Assembly (NCBI RefSeq): GCF_025232395.1
Contig: NZ_CP065938.1
Span: forward strand, 1,860,001 to 1,924,000
DNA: 64,000 bases
Direction: 5' to 3'
Source of the DNA: Taurinivorans muris
GTDB lineage: Bacteria; Desulfobacterota; Desulfovibrionia; Desulfovibrionales; Desulfovibrionaceae
Positions 45,489 through 54,216 of the stretch are shown in pieces (position 1 is the stretch's first letter; every line of letters starts with the position of its first letter). The notes under the pieces were generated by a model, which was not told the DNA's origin, did not search any database, and saw nothing but the letters and a program-made list of their open reading frames with translations. The position numbers were made by a program, and so were the translations under genes.

Positions 45489-46274
45489 ATGATGCGTTCA
45501 TTATGGTCTGCGGCGAGCGGTATGCATGCGCAGCAAATGAATATCGATGTGATTTCAAATAACTTGGCAAACGTGAACACCTCCGGCTTTAAAAAAAGCA
45601 GAGCCGAATTTGAAGATTTGATGTATCAAACCATGAGGGTTGCGGGTTCCCGCGGTCCTGCGGACCAGCAAATTCCTGTCGGCATTCAGGTCGGCTTGGG
45701 GGTTCGTACCGTTTCCGTGCATAAATTTTTCACGGAAGGAAATCTGCAGAATACGGATAACACTTTGGACATCGCCATCGAGGGTGACGGATTTTTCCAG
45801 GTTCAAGTGGGCGAGGAGTTGATGTATACCCGCTCAGGGGCGTTTAAATTAAATTCAGACGGCGTCATCGTTACGGCAAACGGCTATGAATTGCAGCCCC
45901 AGTTCACCGTTCCGTCCGAAACCCGTTCCATTGCCATTTCCGAAGACGGTGAAATCGTTTGCCTTGACGGGCAGTCCAATGAAATTGCAACCGGTGATAT
46001 TCCGTTGTATACTTTTGTCAACAATGCCGGTTTGGATTCCCGCGGCAGAAACCTCTATATGCCGACGGAAGCTTCCGGCGAGGCTGTGCAGGGCGTTCCC
46101 GGAGAAGATAATGTGGGCACATTGGCACAGGGCTTTTTGGAAATGTCAAACGTTGAAATCGTTGAGGAAATGGTTAATATGATTGTCGGACAGCGCGCTT
46201 ATGAAATGAACTCGAAAGCGATTCAGACTTCCGATACCATGCTGCAAACAGCGATTAACGTAAAACGTCAATAA
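45489..46274 (+). CDS. flgG: Flagellar distal rod protein FlgG
   Basis: A 261-residue distal rod protein. It starts MMRSLWSAASGMHAQQMNID, close to the FlgG consensus, followed by VISNNLANVNTSGFKKSRAE (about 22-41). The FlgG-specific stretch near 50-80 and the C-terminal SNVEIVEEMVNMIVGQRAYE (about 222-241) complete the identification. Length matches family norm and is identical to flgF. Confidence 0.96.
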   Translation: MMRSLWSAASGMHAQQMNIDVISNNLANVNTSGFKKSRAEFEDLMYQTMRVAGSRGPADQQIPVGIQVGLGVRTVSVHKFFTEGNLQNTDNTLDIAIEGDGFFQVQVGEELMYTRSGAFKLNSDGVIVTANGYELQPQFTVPSETRSIAISEDGEIVCLDGQSNEIATGDIPLYTFVNNAGLDSRGRNLYMPTEASGEAVQGVPGEDNVGTLAQGFLEMSNVEIVEEMVNMIVGQRAYEMNSKAIQTSDTMLQTAINVKRQ

Positions 46275-46304
46275 AATAAGTGAAATATGGAGAGGGGAAA
46301 AATC

Positions 46305-47363
46305 ATGTTCCGAAAAAATAGGCAAGAATATAGTCATAAAATTGACATGTATTTCTTATGCATGGTTTTTTCTCTCTTTGTCTTGCTTTTTCCAAGCTTG
46401 GCGCAAGCGAATAAAGCCTACGGCGTTGATAAGAAAGTTGAAAGCGCCCGTCATAGCGAGCCGTTGGGACAAGATGTTTGGCGTTTGAAAATTCAGGAAG
46501 CCGCCATTGTGCGGGGCGATAAGGTCTTGTTGGGTGAAATCGCGGAGCCTCTGGGCTCGATTTCCCGGGAAAAATGGCAGGAATTTGCGAAAAAGGAATT
46601 GTGGGATAGCCCGCCGGAACTCGGAAAACCTTATAAGATCAGCAAAGCGAATTTGAAGAATGCGCTGCGTTCCTCTCTTGGCATGTATGCGGATTCTTGC
46701 TTGCTTCCCAATGCCCTTGTTTTGCAAAGAGGCGGGGAAGTCGTGCGGGAAGAAAAACTGCGCCAAATGGCGATGCAGTATTTGACGCCTCAAATGAATA
46801 AACTCGGCGGAAGAAGCGATTTGACAGATTTTCGTCTGCCTGCCTATATTTTTGTGAGCAGCCGTTCGCAAAATTTGGTTTTGGAAAAAACAGCCGTAGA
46901 GCCCGGGCGGATCAATCTTCGTTTTGCAATTCAGGAAATGGACGGAAAAATCATACAGCGTTTTACCGGAACCGCATTTTTGAACGTTTGGGTGGATACG
47001 CCGGCGGCGGCAAGACCTCTTGCAAAGGGTGACACGCTCAATCGGCAGGACATCACTTTTAAAAGTGTGAATCTTGCGTATGAACGCGCGGAACTTTGGG
47101 ACGGAAAGGGCGGTCCGTGGCAGGTGACCCGTCCTTTGGGCGCAATGGAAGTTATCGGCACGGCGGATTTGAAGCCTTTGTCAACCATAAAAAAAGGCGA
47201 TAAGGTAACGCTTGTTTATCAAAAAAACGGCATACATCTTTCTGTGCTTGTGGAAGCTATGGAAGACGGCGCGTTAGGCGATACGGTCTTGGTTCGCAAT
47301 ATTGATTCAAAAAAACAAATTTACGGGAAAGTGCAAGACAACGATACGCTTCTTGCAAAGTAG
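46305..47363 (+). CDS. flgA: Flagellar P-ring assembly protein FlgA
   Basis: A 352-residue periplasmic chaperone for P-ring assembly. An N-terminal membrane/signal segment (about 12-36, ending SLAQA) is followed by a long middle region and a C-terminal SAF/FlgA domain (about 235-350; RPLAKGDTLNRQDITF, then IKKGDKVTLVYQKNGIHLSV and IYGKVQDNDTL). The ATG at 46305 is preferred because GGAGAGGGG lies just upstream; the earlier in-frame ATG at 46287 overlaps that site. It precedes flgH by 6 bases. Longer than enterobacterial FlgA, as in other Desulfovibrio relatives. Confidence 0.88.
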   Translation: MFRKNRQEYSHKIDMYFLCMVFSLFVLLFPSLAQANKAYGVDKKVESARHSEPLGQDVWRLKIQEAAIVRGDKVLLGEIAEPLGSISREKWQEFAKKELWDSPPELGKPYKISKANLKNALRSSLGMYADSCLLPNALVLQRGGEVVREEKLRQMAMQYLTPQMNKLGGRSDLTDFRLPAYIFVSSRSQNLVLEKTAVEPGRINLRFAIQEMDGKIIQRFTGTAFLNVWVDTPAAARPLAKGDTLNRQDITFKSVNLAYERAELWDGKGGPWQVTRPLGAMEVIGTADLKPLSTIKKGDKVTLVYQKNGIHLSVLVEAMEDGALGDTVLVRNIDSKKQIYGKVQDNDTLLAK

Positions 47364-47369
47364 GATGGT

Positions 47370-48062
47370 ATGAAAAAACATATTTTTTGCGTAGCGGCAA
47401 TGGGAATGGTTTTTATGGCAGGCTGTACGGCGTCAAGGGAAGCCCCTGTCGTCACTCAGCCGGTTATGCAGCCGATAACGTATCAGGAACCTGCCCCAGC
47501 CTATGATAATCCCGGAAGCCTGTATAATCCCAATCAATACCGCTCCATTTACGAAGACGGCAGGGCGAGGCGTGTCGGTGACATCGTGACGATCAACGTT
47601 GTCGAGCAGCAGTCGGGTTCACAGGAAGTAACCACTGATGCGACCAGGACGAACACGACGTCCGCGAGCATAGCCGCCCTTGGAAAGAGAAAAAGTTTGT
47701 TCGGTATTCCGATTGGGGCTGAAACTCCGATTTTTGAGGGTTCAAGCTCAAGCGATTTGCAGGGTGACGCGGAGTCCACACGCAACAGTTCCATTACCGC
47801 AACGCTTGCCGCACGTGTGATCAATGTGCTGCCTGACGGAAATTTGCAGATTGAAGCCGTGCGTGAAATAACCTTGAACGATGAAACGCAGTTCATGGTT
47901 GTGACAGGCATTATCCGGGCAAGGGATATTGCCGCCAACAATACTATCGCTTCGACACAAATAGCCAATGCGAAAATAGAGTATTACGGACGGGGAGTAC
48001 TCAGCCAAAAGCAAAAACCGGGATGGCTTTCCCGTTTCCTGGAAATGGTTTCACCGTTCTGA
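47370..48062 (+). CDS. flgH: Flagellar L-ring lipoprotein FlgH
   Basis: A 230-residue outer-membrane ring subunit. Lipoprotein signal MKKHIFCVAAMGMVFMAGC with lipobox MAGC, Cys 19. The L-ring core shows VGDIVTINVVEQQSGSQEV (about 67-85) and the C-terminal VTGIIRARDIAANNTIAST with YYGRGVLSQKQKPGWLSRFL, diagnostic of FlgH. The operon stops here with a terminator, and flgI, which normally follows, is missing. Confidence 0.95.
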   Translation: MKKHIFCVAAMGMVFMAGCTASREAPVVTQPVMQPITYQEPAPAYDNPGSLYNPNQYRSIYEDGRARRVGDIVTINVVEQQSGSQEVTTDATRTNTTSASIAALGKRKSLFGIPIGAETPIFEGSSSSDLQGDAESTRNSSITATLAARVINVLPDGNLQIEAVREITLNDETQFMVVTGIIRARDIAANNTIASTQIANAKIEYYGRGVLSQKQKPGWLSRFLEMVSPF

Positions 48063-48075
48063 TTTGAAAAATATG

Positions 48076-48103
48076 AGACCTGCTGCAAAGCGGGTCTTTT
48101 TTT
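48076..48103 (+). terminator. Intrinsic terminator after flgH
   Basis: AGACCTGC / GCGGGTCT (one G-U pair), 6-base loop, seven T residues, 13 bases after the flgH stop. Confidence 0.82.
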
Positions 48104-48124
48104 GTGCGCTTTAGCTCAAAAAAA

Positions 48125-48640
48125 CCACCAGCTAAGCTGGTGGAATAAAAATCTTTAGATACAAGACTTTCTTTCTTTGGTATATATTTGATGTGTTCGT
48201 CAATCGAAACCAAAGAAGGAAAGTTTTTTATGAATGAGAACCAGAGCTTATCCCATACCAAATGGAGTTACAAGCCTTACATTGTATTCGCACAAAAATT
48301 TCGGCGTAAGGAAATATATTTGAAAATGAAAGATGATAGAGGAAAAATTTTAAGGCAGTGTTGTGACCAAAAAAAGGTACGTTCTTAGAAAAGGTGCTGA
48401 CCGGTCCGTATGCTGGTTATCATTCCCCTTAACCTAAGCGTGTCTGCATTCATGGGATATTTGAAAAAAAAACGCTCTTTGATGATTTGATAGTTATGCC
48501 AATCTGAAATATGAATATGGAAAATGTTGGATGCAGCAGGCATTTTGCTGATACAGCAGGGCGGACTACAGAAGCAATAAAAGCGTATGGTTGAAATCTG
48601 TTTGTGCATGAAATGCGGCAGGCATGAGGCAAGGCAGGAG
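48125..48640 (+). mobile_element. Degraded IS200/IS605-type insertion sequence, copy C (best preserved)
   Basis: The left end has a perfect CCACCAG/CTGGTGG hairpin (48125-48143), then GGAATAAAAATCTTTAGATAC and a second hairpin CTTTCTTTGGT/ACCAAAG-AGGAAAG (48168-48223). A transposase frame starts at ATG 48230 and reads MNENQSLSHTKWSYKPYIVF, FAQKFRRKEIYLK and DRGKILRQCCDQKKV before stopping at 48388 (52 codons). Further blocks persist in other frames: RMLVIIPLNLSVSAFMGYLK (residues of the HIH/MGY region, with the first His of the HUH pair lost), YANLKYEYGK and DYRSNK. It is therefore a pseudogene of an IS200-type Y1 transposase. The right end was not resolved. Confidence 0.8.
48230..48388 (+). 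pseudogene. tnpA remnant (IS200-type Y1 transposase, N-terminal part)
   Basis: The 52-codon readable start of the transposase of copy C. Ends prematurely at TAG; downstream homology continues to about 48600 in two other frames, so at least two frameshifts are needed to restore it. The catalytic tyrosine region near the C-terminus is no longer recognisable. Confidence 0.75.
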
Positions 48641-48662
48641 TTTGGCATGCGCGTTAAATATC

Positions 48663-48691
48663 TTGACAGGCATGTTTTTTGAATATAATAT
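48663..48691 (+). promoter_or_regulatory. Promoter of the NhaC-type antiporter gene
   Basis: TTGACA at 48663-48668; a -10 element is either TAATAT at 48686-48691 (17-base spacer) or the perfect TATAAT at 48684-48689 (15-base spacer). Confidence 0.65.
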
Positions 48692-48693
48692 TA

Positions 48694-48707
48694 AAATGTC
48701 GACATTT
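48694..48707. promoter_or_regulatory. Palindromic operator candidate at the antiporter start site
   Basis: AAATGTCGACATTT, a perfect 14-bp palindrome lying over the predicted transcription start just after the -10 element, a classic repressor position. No matching regulator gene is nearby. Confidence 0.5.
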
Positions 48708-48738
48708 AAAATATATTAAAAATAGCTGGAGGGTTCGC

Positions 48739-50136
48739 ATGGAAGAAAAAAGAAAAGAATTTTTGCCCATGTACGGCGGAATATGGGGAGGCATGGTTCC
48801 TCTTGCAATTCTTATTGTCGGTTTGGTTTGGCTGTCTGTTGCGGAACGCGGCGGGACAAAACCTTTTTGGGCATGCGGCTGGCTTGCGCTTGCAGGCGGT
48901 TTGTTTTTTGCAAAAGATAAAGCCGAATACTGCAAAGCCGCAATGCGGGGTATCGGCAATCAAACAGGCATAGTCATTGTCACGGCATGGCTTTTTGCAG
49001 GTGTGTTTGGAAAAATCATGGCTGCCGGCGGGCTGGTGAACGGTTTATTGTGGTTAGGCATGTCCACCGGAGCGCAGGAAGGCATTTTTACGACCCTTGT
49101 TTTTATAACAGCGATGCTTTTTTCTCTGGGTACGGGAACAAGTACGGGAACATGCCTTTCTTTGACTCCGGTATTGTATCCCGCAGGGATTTTTCTCGGC
49201 TGCGATCCCGTTTTATTGGGAACGGCGATTTTATCGGGAGCCGCTTTTGGCGATAACTTGGCGCCCATTTCCGATACGACCATTGTTTCCGCTTATACGC
49301 AAGGCGCTGAAATGCGCGATGTCGTCCGCAGCCGTTTCCCGCTGGCTATGGCTGCCGCATGTATTTCCGCTGTTGTTTTCTTGTTTTTCGGCGGCGGAGG
49401 AGATGTGAATATTCTGCCTGATTTGAATGCGCAGCTCAATCCAAAAGGGGCGTTTTTGCTGCTTGCGATGGCGGTTGTCGTGGTGAGCGCATTAATGGGA
49501 CGCCACATCATTGAATCCCTCATTTACGGCAATGTTTGCGCCATGCTTATCAGCGTGGCGATCGGAACGTTGCATTTTTCGGATTTCTTCGGCATTCCTG
49601 AAGCCGGGCAAAGCACTGGTCTTATTCAAAGCGGTATTGAAGGTGTTGTAGGGGCGATTATTTTCGCTGTGTTAATTTTGGCTGTGACCCAGATTTTGGT
49701 TGAATGCGGAATTTTGGAAAAAATTCTTGAATTTGCGAACAGGAGCATTGTCGCGACAGTATCGCAAGCCGAATTGTTCATTATCGGCGTAACGGTCGCC
49801 GCTTCCATTCCGATTTCCGCAAACGCGCCGGCATTGCTTCTCGTCGGACCGTCTCTTGTCCGTCCTATGGGTGAAAAATTCAATTTGGCGGCGGCAAGGC
49901 GGGCCAATCTTATGGACTGTGCCGTATGCACGATATTCTTTATTTTACCGTGGCACATCGCTGTTGCCGTTTGGTATGGCGCATTGGTGACGGCTTCGGA
50001 AACATGGGGATTTGAAGCTCCTGCTGTCAGTTCCGCATTAATGAACCCTTATTCTTGGGCTCTGCTTGCGGTTATTCTTTTCTCCGCCCTTACCGGTTGG
50101 AACAGGAAGTTTGAAAACTCCGGGCAGACAACATAA
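48739..50136 (+). CDS. NhaC-type Na+/H+ antiporter family protein
   Basis: A 465-residue membrane protein with 11-12 helices. It shows GTGTSTGTCLSLTPVLYPAG (about 131-150) and SGAAFGDNLAPISDTTIVSA (about 169-188), the paired re-entrant motifs of the NhaC/ArsB-like ion transporter group. NhaC members exchange protons for sodium, malate-lactate or other solutes, so substrate is uncertain. The ATG at 48739 follows CTGGAGGG; an upstream frame to 48679 runs over the promoter. Monocistronic with a terminator. Confidence 0.88.
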   Translation: MEEKRKEFLPMYGGIWGGMVPLAILIVGLVWLSVAERGGTKPFWACGWLALAGGLFFAKDKAEYCKAAMRGIGNQTGIVIVTAWLFAGVFGKIMAAGGLVNGLLWLGMSTGAQEGIFTTLVFITAMLFSLGTGTSTGTCLSLTPVLYPAGIFLGCDPVLLGTAILSGAAFGDNLAPISDTTIVSAYTQGAEMRDVVRSRFPLAMAAACISAVVFLFFGGGGDVNILPDLNAQLNPKGAFLLLAMAVVVVSALMGRHIIESLIYGNVCAMLISVAIGTLHFSDFFGIPEAGQSTGLIQSGIEGVVGAIIFAVLILAVTQILVECGILEKILEFANRSIVATVSQAELFIIGVTVAASIPISANAPALLLVGPSLVRPMGEKFNLAAARRANLMDCAVCTIFFILPWHIAVAVWYGALVTASETWGFEAPAVSSALMNPYSWALLAVILFSALTGWNRKFENSGQTT

Positions 50137-50160
50137 CCGCTGTTTTGGTTCAAATAAATA

Positions 50161-50191
50161 AAAAAGGATTGGAATTGCCCAATCCTTTTTT
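50161..50191. terminator. Bidirectional terminator between the antiporter and glnN
   Basis: AAAAAGGATTGG / CCAATCCTTTTT with a 6-base loop. The flanking A and T runs serve both converging genes. Confidence 0.88.
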
Positions 50192-50230
50192 GTATTTTTT
50201 TCGTTTTTTCTATCTTGTTTCAGCCGTATG

Positions 50231-52405
50231 CTATTTTACGAAAAGCATGTGCTGATAGCTCGGAAACGGCCATAAATCTTCCGCAACCAAGGTTTCCAAG
50301 CTGTCGGCGAGCGTTCTGAGTTCCTGCATGGCGACAAGGATTTTGCTGCGGCAGTGTTCCGCTTCCGTCATTTGGATATTAGGCGCAAGTCCGGGATTTT
50401 TCTGCACATTGATACGTTCTTTTTCGTCCACAGGGTCGAAATCGATTTGAACTTGCAGTTCGCGGATAGCCATGTCAAGTTTGAGTATGAGTTCGCTCAT
50501 TTCTTTGAGGAGCTTATCGGAATTTTCAATACCCAAGCCTGAAAGGACTTTCGCATTTTTGGCAAGTTCCGTCTGATAGCGGATGGCGGCGGGATAAATG
50601 TTCGTGCGGGCCATGCTTAAAGCAAGTTTCGCTTCCGTATGGGTTGTTTTGATATATTGCTCGAAATACACTTCCTGGCGGGAACGCAGTTCTTCACGGC
50701 AAAGCACGTTGTAGCGCGTGCAAAGGTCGATGATTTCCGGACTGGTGAAAACGGGAAGCGCGTCCGGGGTATGGGGGTGAATGGGCAATTTGCGGCGTTC
50801 GGCTTCCTTGTGCCAGACTTTGGAATATCCATCGCCGTTGAATAAAACCGCGCTGTGTTCTTCAACGATAAAAGCCACAAGCTTTTGCACCGCTTCGCCG
50901 AGGGTGCAGTTTTTTTGCAGTTCACGTTCGAGGAAGGTGGCGGAAAAATCAAGGCTTTCGGCAAGCATGGTATTCAAAGCGACTATGGAGCCGGCAGGAT
51001 TTTGGGAAGAGCCGACGGCCCTGAATTCAAAACGGTTGCCCACAAAAGCGAAAGGACTGGTACGGTTTCTGTCGCCCGGGTCGGCGGGAATGGGAGGAAG
51101 CGTATCGACACCGATATTCATGATACGTTTTTTGCGGCTTCCTTTCACTTCTCCAATTCTGAACTGATCCAAAATATCCTGGAGTTGGTCACCGAGGAAA
51201 AGGGACATGATGGCAGGCGGGGCTTCGTGCGCGCCAAGACGGAAATCATTGGAAGCGGAAGCAACCGTTGCGCGCAGGAAAGCGCCGTATTTATGGACGG
51301 CGCGAATGACGGCACAAAGGAAAACCAAGAATTGGGCATTGTCGTGAGGGGTTTCCCCCGGTTCGAAAAGGTTGCCGATTTCCTTATTGCCAATGGAATA
51401 GTTCACGTGTTTTCCGGAACCGTTCAGCCCTTGGAAAGGTTTTTCATGGAGAATGCAGACAAGATTATGTTTTCTCGCCACACGGCGGAGAATGGTCATG
51501 ATCAGTTGGTTGTGGTCGGTGGCGAGGTTTGCGGATTCGTACAGAGGGGCGATTTCATATTGGCTGGGAGCAACTTCGTTATGGCGTGTTTTTACGGGAA
51601 TGCCAAGTTTGTAGAGTTCTTGTTCCACTTCAACCATAAAGGCGAAAACGCGTTCGGGAATAACACCGTAATATTGGTCTTCAAATTCCTGTCCTTTTGG
51701 AGGTTTCGCACCGAAAAGGGTGCGTCCCGCAATGAGCAGATCAGGACGTTTCATGACGTAATCACGGTCGACAAGGAAATATTCCTGTTCCAAACCGCCG
51801 TTTGCCGCAATAGGCAGATTGGTTTCAACGCCGAAAAGTTTTAAAACCCGTTGGGCTTGCTTATTGACAGCTTGGTTGGAGCGCAAAAGAGGTGTTTTTT
51901 TATCAAGAGCCAGACCGGTCCATGAAAGGAAAAGCGTCGGAATGCAAAGAACTATGCCCCCTGCATTTTCCATGACGTAGGCGGGGCTTGTCACGTCCCA
52001 AGCCGTATATCCGCGGGCTTCAAAGGTCGAGCGAAGTCCGCCGGAAGGAAGGCTGGAGCCGTCCGCTTCGCCTTTGACAAGGTTTGAACCGCTAAACTCG
52101 GCGATCGCGCCTCCCTCGTCGTCGGGCGTCAGGAAACTGTCGTGTTTTTCCGCACTGTTGTCCGTAAGAGGATAGAAAACGTGGGTGTAGTGGGTGGCGC
52201 CTTTGCTGACTGCCCAATCTTTAATGGCGGAAGCAACCACATCGGCAATGGCGGGGTCAAGTCTTTCCCCTTTTTCAATTGTCTGTTTCAAAGATTTATA
52301 AACCGTTTTGGGCAAGTGTTGACGCATCGCCTTGTCGTTGAAAACATTTTCACCATAATAATCGGTCGGCAAGGGCTTGCTTGCGCATTCAACATGAGAG
52401 GACAT
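50231..52405 (-). CDS. glnN: Glutamine synthetase type III
   Basis: ATP-dependent glutamine formation from glutamate and ammonium. At 724 residues it belongs to the large GSIII class, not the 470-residue GSI class. It carries the GSIII N-terminal domain ([18 protein letters not shown], about 22-39), [20 protein letters not shown] (about 114-133) and the conserved catalytic core [12 protein letters not shown] (about 201-212), [15 protein letters not shown] (about 270-284) and [12 protein letters not shown] (about 327-338). It ends a four-gene minus-strand run, 11 bases after yitT. No GlnB or GlnK gene lies nearby. Confidence 0.96.
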   Translation of the reverse strand: MSSHVECASKPLPTDYYGENVFNDKAMRQHLPKTVYKSLKQTIEKGERLDPAIADVVASAIKDWAVSKGATHYTHVFYPLTDNSAEKHDSFLTPDDEGGAIAEFSGSNLVKGEADGSSLPSGGLRSTFEARGYTAWDVTSPAYVMENAGGIVLCIPTLFLSWTGLALDKKTPLLRSNQAVNKQAQRVLKLFGVETNLPIAANGGLEQEYFLVDRDYVMKRPDLLIAGRTLFGAKPPKGQEFEDQYYGVIPERVFAFMVEVEQELYKLGIPVKTRHNEVAPSQYEIAPLYESANLATDHNQLIMTILRRVARKHNLVCILHEKPFQGLNGSGKHVNYSIGNKEIGNLFEPGETPHDNAQFLVFLCAVIRAVHKYGAFLRATVASASNDFRLGAHEAPPAIMSLFLGDQLQDILDQFRIGEVKGSRKKRIMNIGVDTLPPIPADPGDRNRTSPFAFVGNRFEFRAVGSSQNPAGSIVALNTMLAESLDFSATFLERELQKNCTLGEAVQKLVAFIVEEHSAVLFNGDGYSKVWHKEAERRKLPIHPHTPDALPVFTSPEIIDLCTRYNVLCREELRSRQEVYFEQYIKTTHTEAKLALSMARTNIYPAAIRYQTELAKNAKVLSGLGIENSDKLLKEMSELILKLDMAIRELQVQIDFDPVDEKERINVQKNPGLAPNIQMTEAEHCRSKILVAMQELRTLADSLETLVAEDLWPFPSYQHMLFVK

Positions 52406-52416
52406 ACTGGCTCCTT

Positions 52417-53271
52417 TTATTTTGATATCCTACGGTATTGACCGCCAACAGCATAGAAGGTGTCTTCCACTGTGAACATGGCATGGGGGTCGTGTCTGAA
52501 AACAAGTTCTTCAAGGAACTTGATCATTGTTTTTGCGGTGATGGTGATCACAATTTCTTTCGCTTCGTGGCTGTATCCGCCATAGGCGGGCAAAAGCGTC
52601 GTTCTTCCGCCGTGTTTTGCGATTTCCCGGCAAAGTTCTTGCCCCTTATTCGTAATGATGACAACCATTTTTCTTTGGTTGAACATGCCCACGACGTAGT
52701 TTGTTACCTGCCCGACAATGAAAATTTGAATAAAGGAAACAATAATTAAATCAGGGCTTATGCTGAAAGCGGAAGCGATGAAAATAACGCTGTTGAACAT
52801 GAATGAGAAACTGCCGAATTGCACGCCCCATTTTTGGTTGACATAGGCTGCGATAAAATCGAGCCCGCCGCTTGAGCCTTTTGTCTTGAGCATGACTCCG
52901 CAGCCGATACCGTATAAGACCCCTGATAAGATGCAGGCGTAAAGGGGGTCTTGAATGGGAATGGTTATTCCGTTTAAAACAACGGTCCATGCGGACATGG
53001 CGAATGTCCCGTAAGTTGTGTAAATGACAAAAGCCCGACTGACATTGAACCAGCTGAAAACCATGAGCGGAATGTTAAAAAGCAGGTTCCATGTCGTCGC
53101 GCTCATGAAATTGCCGAAAATATAGGTGCATAAGAGGCTGACACCCATAATTCCGCCGGTCAGAAAACCATGGGGAGCGGCGACGTTTTGTACGGCGAAC
53201 GTGACAAACCCCGCTCCGACAGTAAGAAGAAATAAATTCCATAAGGTATAATCGTATAAGCGTCTTTTCAT
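52417..53271 (-). CDS. YitT family membrane protein
   Basis: A 284-residue protein with five or six hydrophobic segments (DUF161 region, about 10-195) and a C-terminal soluble DUF2179 domain (about 205-284; [16 protein letters not shown] ... [18 protein letters not shown]). [18 protein letters not shown] (about 133-150) is characteristic. Function is unproven; some members are linked to export of small molecules. The ATG at 53271 is preferred over a TTG at 53283 that overlaps the pcm gene. Confidence 0.88.
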   Translation of the reverse strand: MKRRLYDYTLWNLFLLTVGAGFVTFAVQNVAAPHGFLTGGIMGVSLLCTYIFGNFMSATTWNLLFNIPLMVFSWFNVSRAFVIYTTYGTFAMSAWTVVLNGITIPIQDPLYACILSGVLYGIGCGVMLKTKGSSGGLDFIAAYVNQKWGVQFGSFSFMFNSVIFIASAFSISPDLIIVSFIQIFIVGQVTNYVVGMFNQRKMVVIITNKGQELCREIAKHGGRTTLLPAYGGYSHEAKEIVITITAKTMIKFLEELVFRHDPHAMFTVEDTFYAVGGQYRRISK

Positions 53272-53276
53272 AAATT

Positions 53277-54158
53277 TTACCAACCTTGTTTTCCCACAAG
53301 GTCAACAAATGTCGTTGTACCGTGATTTTCTTCTTTGCAGACGTTCCCCGATTTGAAAACCCGGATCAGATTTTGGGACATTCTCTCGCAGCCGACAGGA
53401 ATAAGCATGATTCCGTTTTTCGCCAATTGGTTTTTAAGGGCGTCGGGAATGGTCGGTCCTCCCGCAGCCACGATAATTCTGTCAAAGGGAGCGAAAAGTT
53501 CCAAACCCAGCGTGCCGTCCGACAGAAAAAGCTGTATATCGTAATAGCCCAGTTTTTTTGTTAAGAGGTCTTTTGTTTTCGTATATAGTTCTTGTATGCG
53601 TTCCACGGAAAAAACGTTCAAACCCATTTCACGAAGAACTGCCGCCTGATAGCCGGAGCCTGTGCCGATTTCCAGAACTTTCATACCCCGTTCCGCCATG
53701 AGGAGCTGGCACATGAGCGCGACGGTATAGGGCTGTGAAATGGTTTGTCCGCAGGCAATGGGAAGCGGTCTGTCTTCATAAGCCGTAGGGTGAAGCGCTT
53801 CATTGACAAATAAATGGCGCGGCACGGTTTCCATTGCCCGCAAAACGGCTTGGTCCGTAATTCCGCGTGCGGCAAGCTGTTCTTTCACCATACGCTGGCG
53901 GGAATATTTATAAATATCGGCTTGCCGGCAATCGAAGTTCGGACGGGGATTGGTTTTTTGAGGTCTGTGCAAAAGTTCCGCGGGAGTGATGAGATGCCGG
54001 ATAATTTCTTTGCGGGAAGAGTTTTCAGCTTCTTTTTTGGCATATTCAGCATTTAAACGCAGGACCCGTTCCGTGGGCATTCCCCATGGTTCATAGGTCA
54101 ACCCTTCGATTTTATTATGAGAATTTTTTTGCTGTGCTGTGGTTTTTCTGCTTGACAT
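53277..54158 (-). CDS. pcm: Protein-L-isoaspartate O-methyltransferase
   Basis: SAM-dependent repair enzyme that methylates isoaspartyl residues in damaged proteins. The 293 residues comprise an unusual N-terminal extension (about 1-80, basic and Asn/Arg-rich) and a normal Pcm core: [18 protein letters not shown] (about 110-127), [13 protein letters not shown] (about 134-146), [15 protein letters not shown] (about 159-173) and the end [14 protein letters not shown]. It lies 5 bases ahead of yitT. The extension is not part of the usual family and its role is unknown. Confidence 0.94.
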   Translation of the reverse strand: MSSRKTTAQQKNSHNKIEGLTYEPWGMPTERVLRLNAEYAKKEAENSSRKEIIRHLITPAELLHRPQKTNPRPNFDCRQADIYKYSRQRMVKEQLAARGITDQAVLRAMETVPRHLFVNEALHPTAYEDRPLPIACGQTISQPYTVALMCQLLMAERGMKVLEIGTGSGYQAAVLREMGLNVFSVERIQELYTKTKDLLTKKLGYYDIQLFLSDGTLGLELFAPFDRIIVAAGGPTIPDALKNQLAKNGIMLIPVGCERMSQNLIRVFKSGNVCKEENHGTTTFVDLVGKQGW

Positions 54159-54216
54159 CGTATACCTTCCACGTTTTTAAGTGTAATAAATAAGGTATGC
54201 TTAGTCAAAGCATTTC

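Noticed and set aside
48230-48388. A live IS200 transposase gene
   Set aside because: It stops after 52 codons and the remaining homology is split over other frames.
50855-51844. A 329-codon plus-strand frame opposite glnN
   Set aside because: Glutamine synthetase motifs are on the minus strand; the antisense frame has no recognised family.
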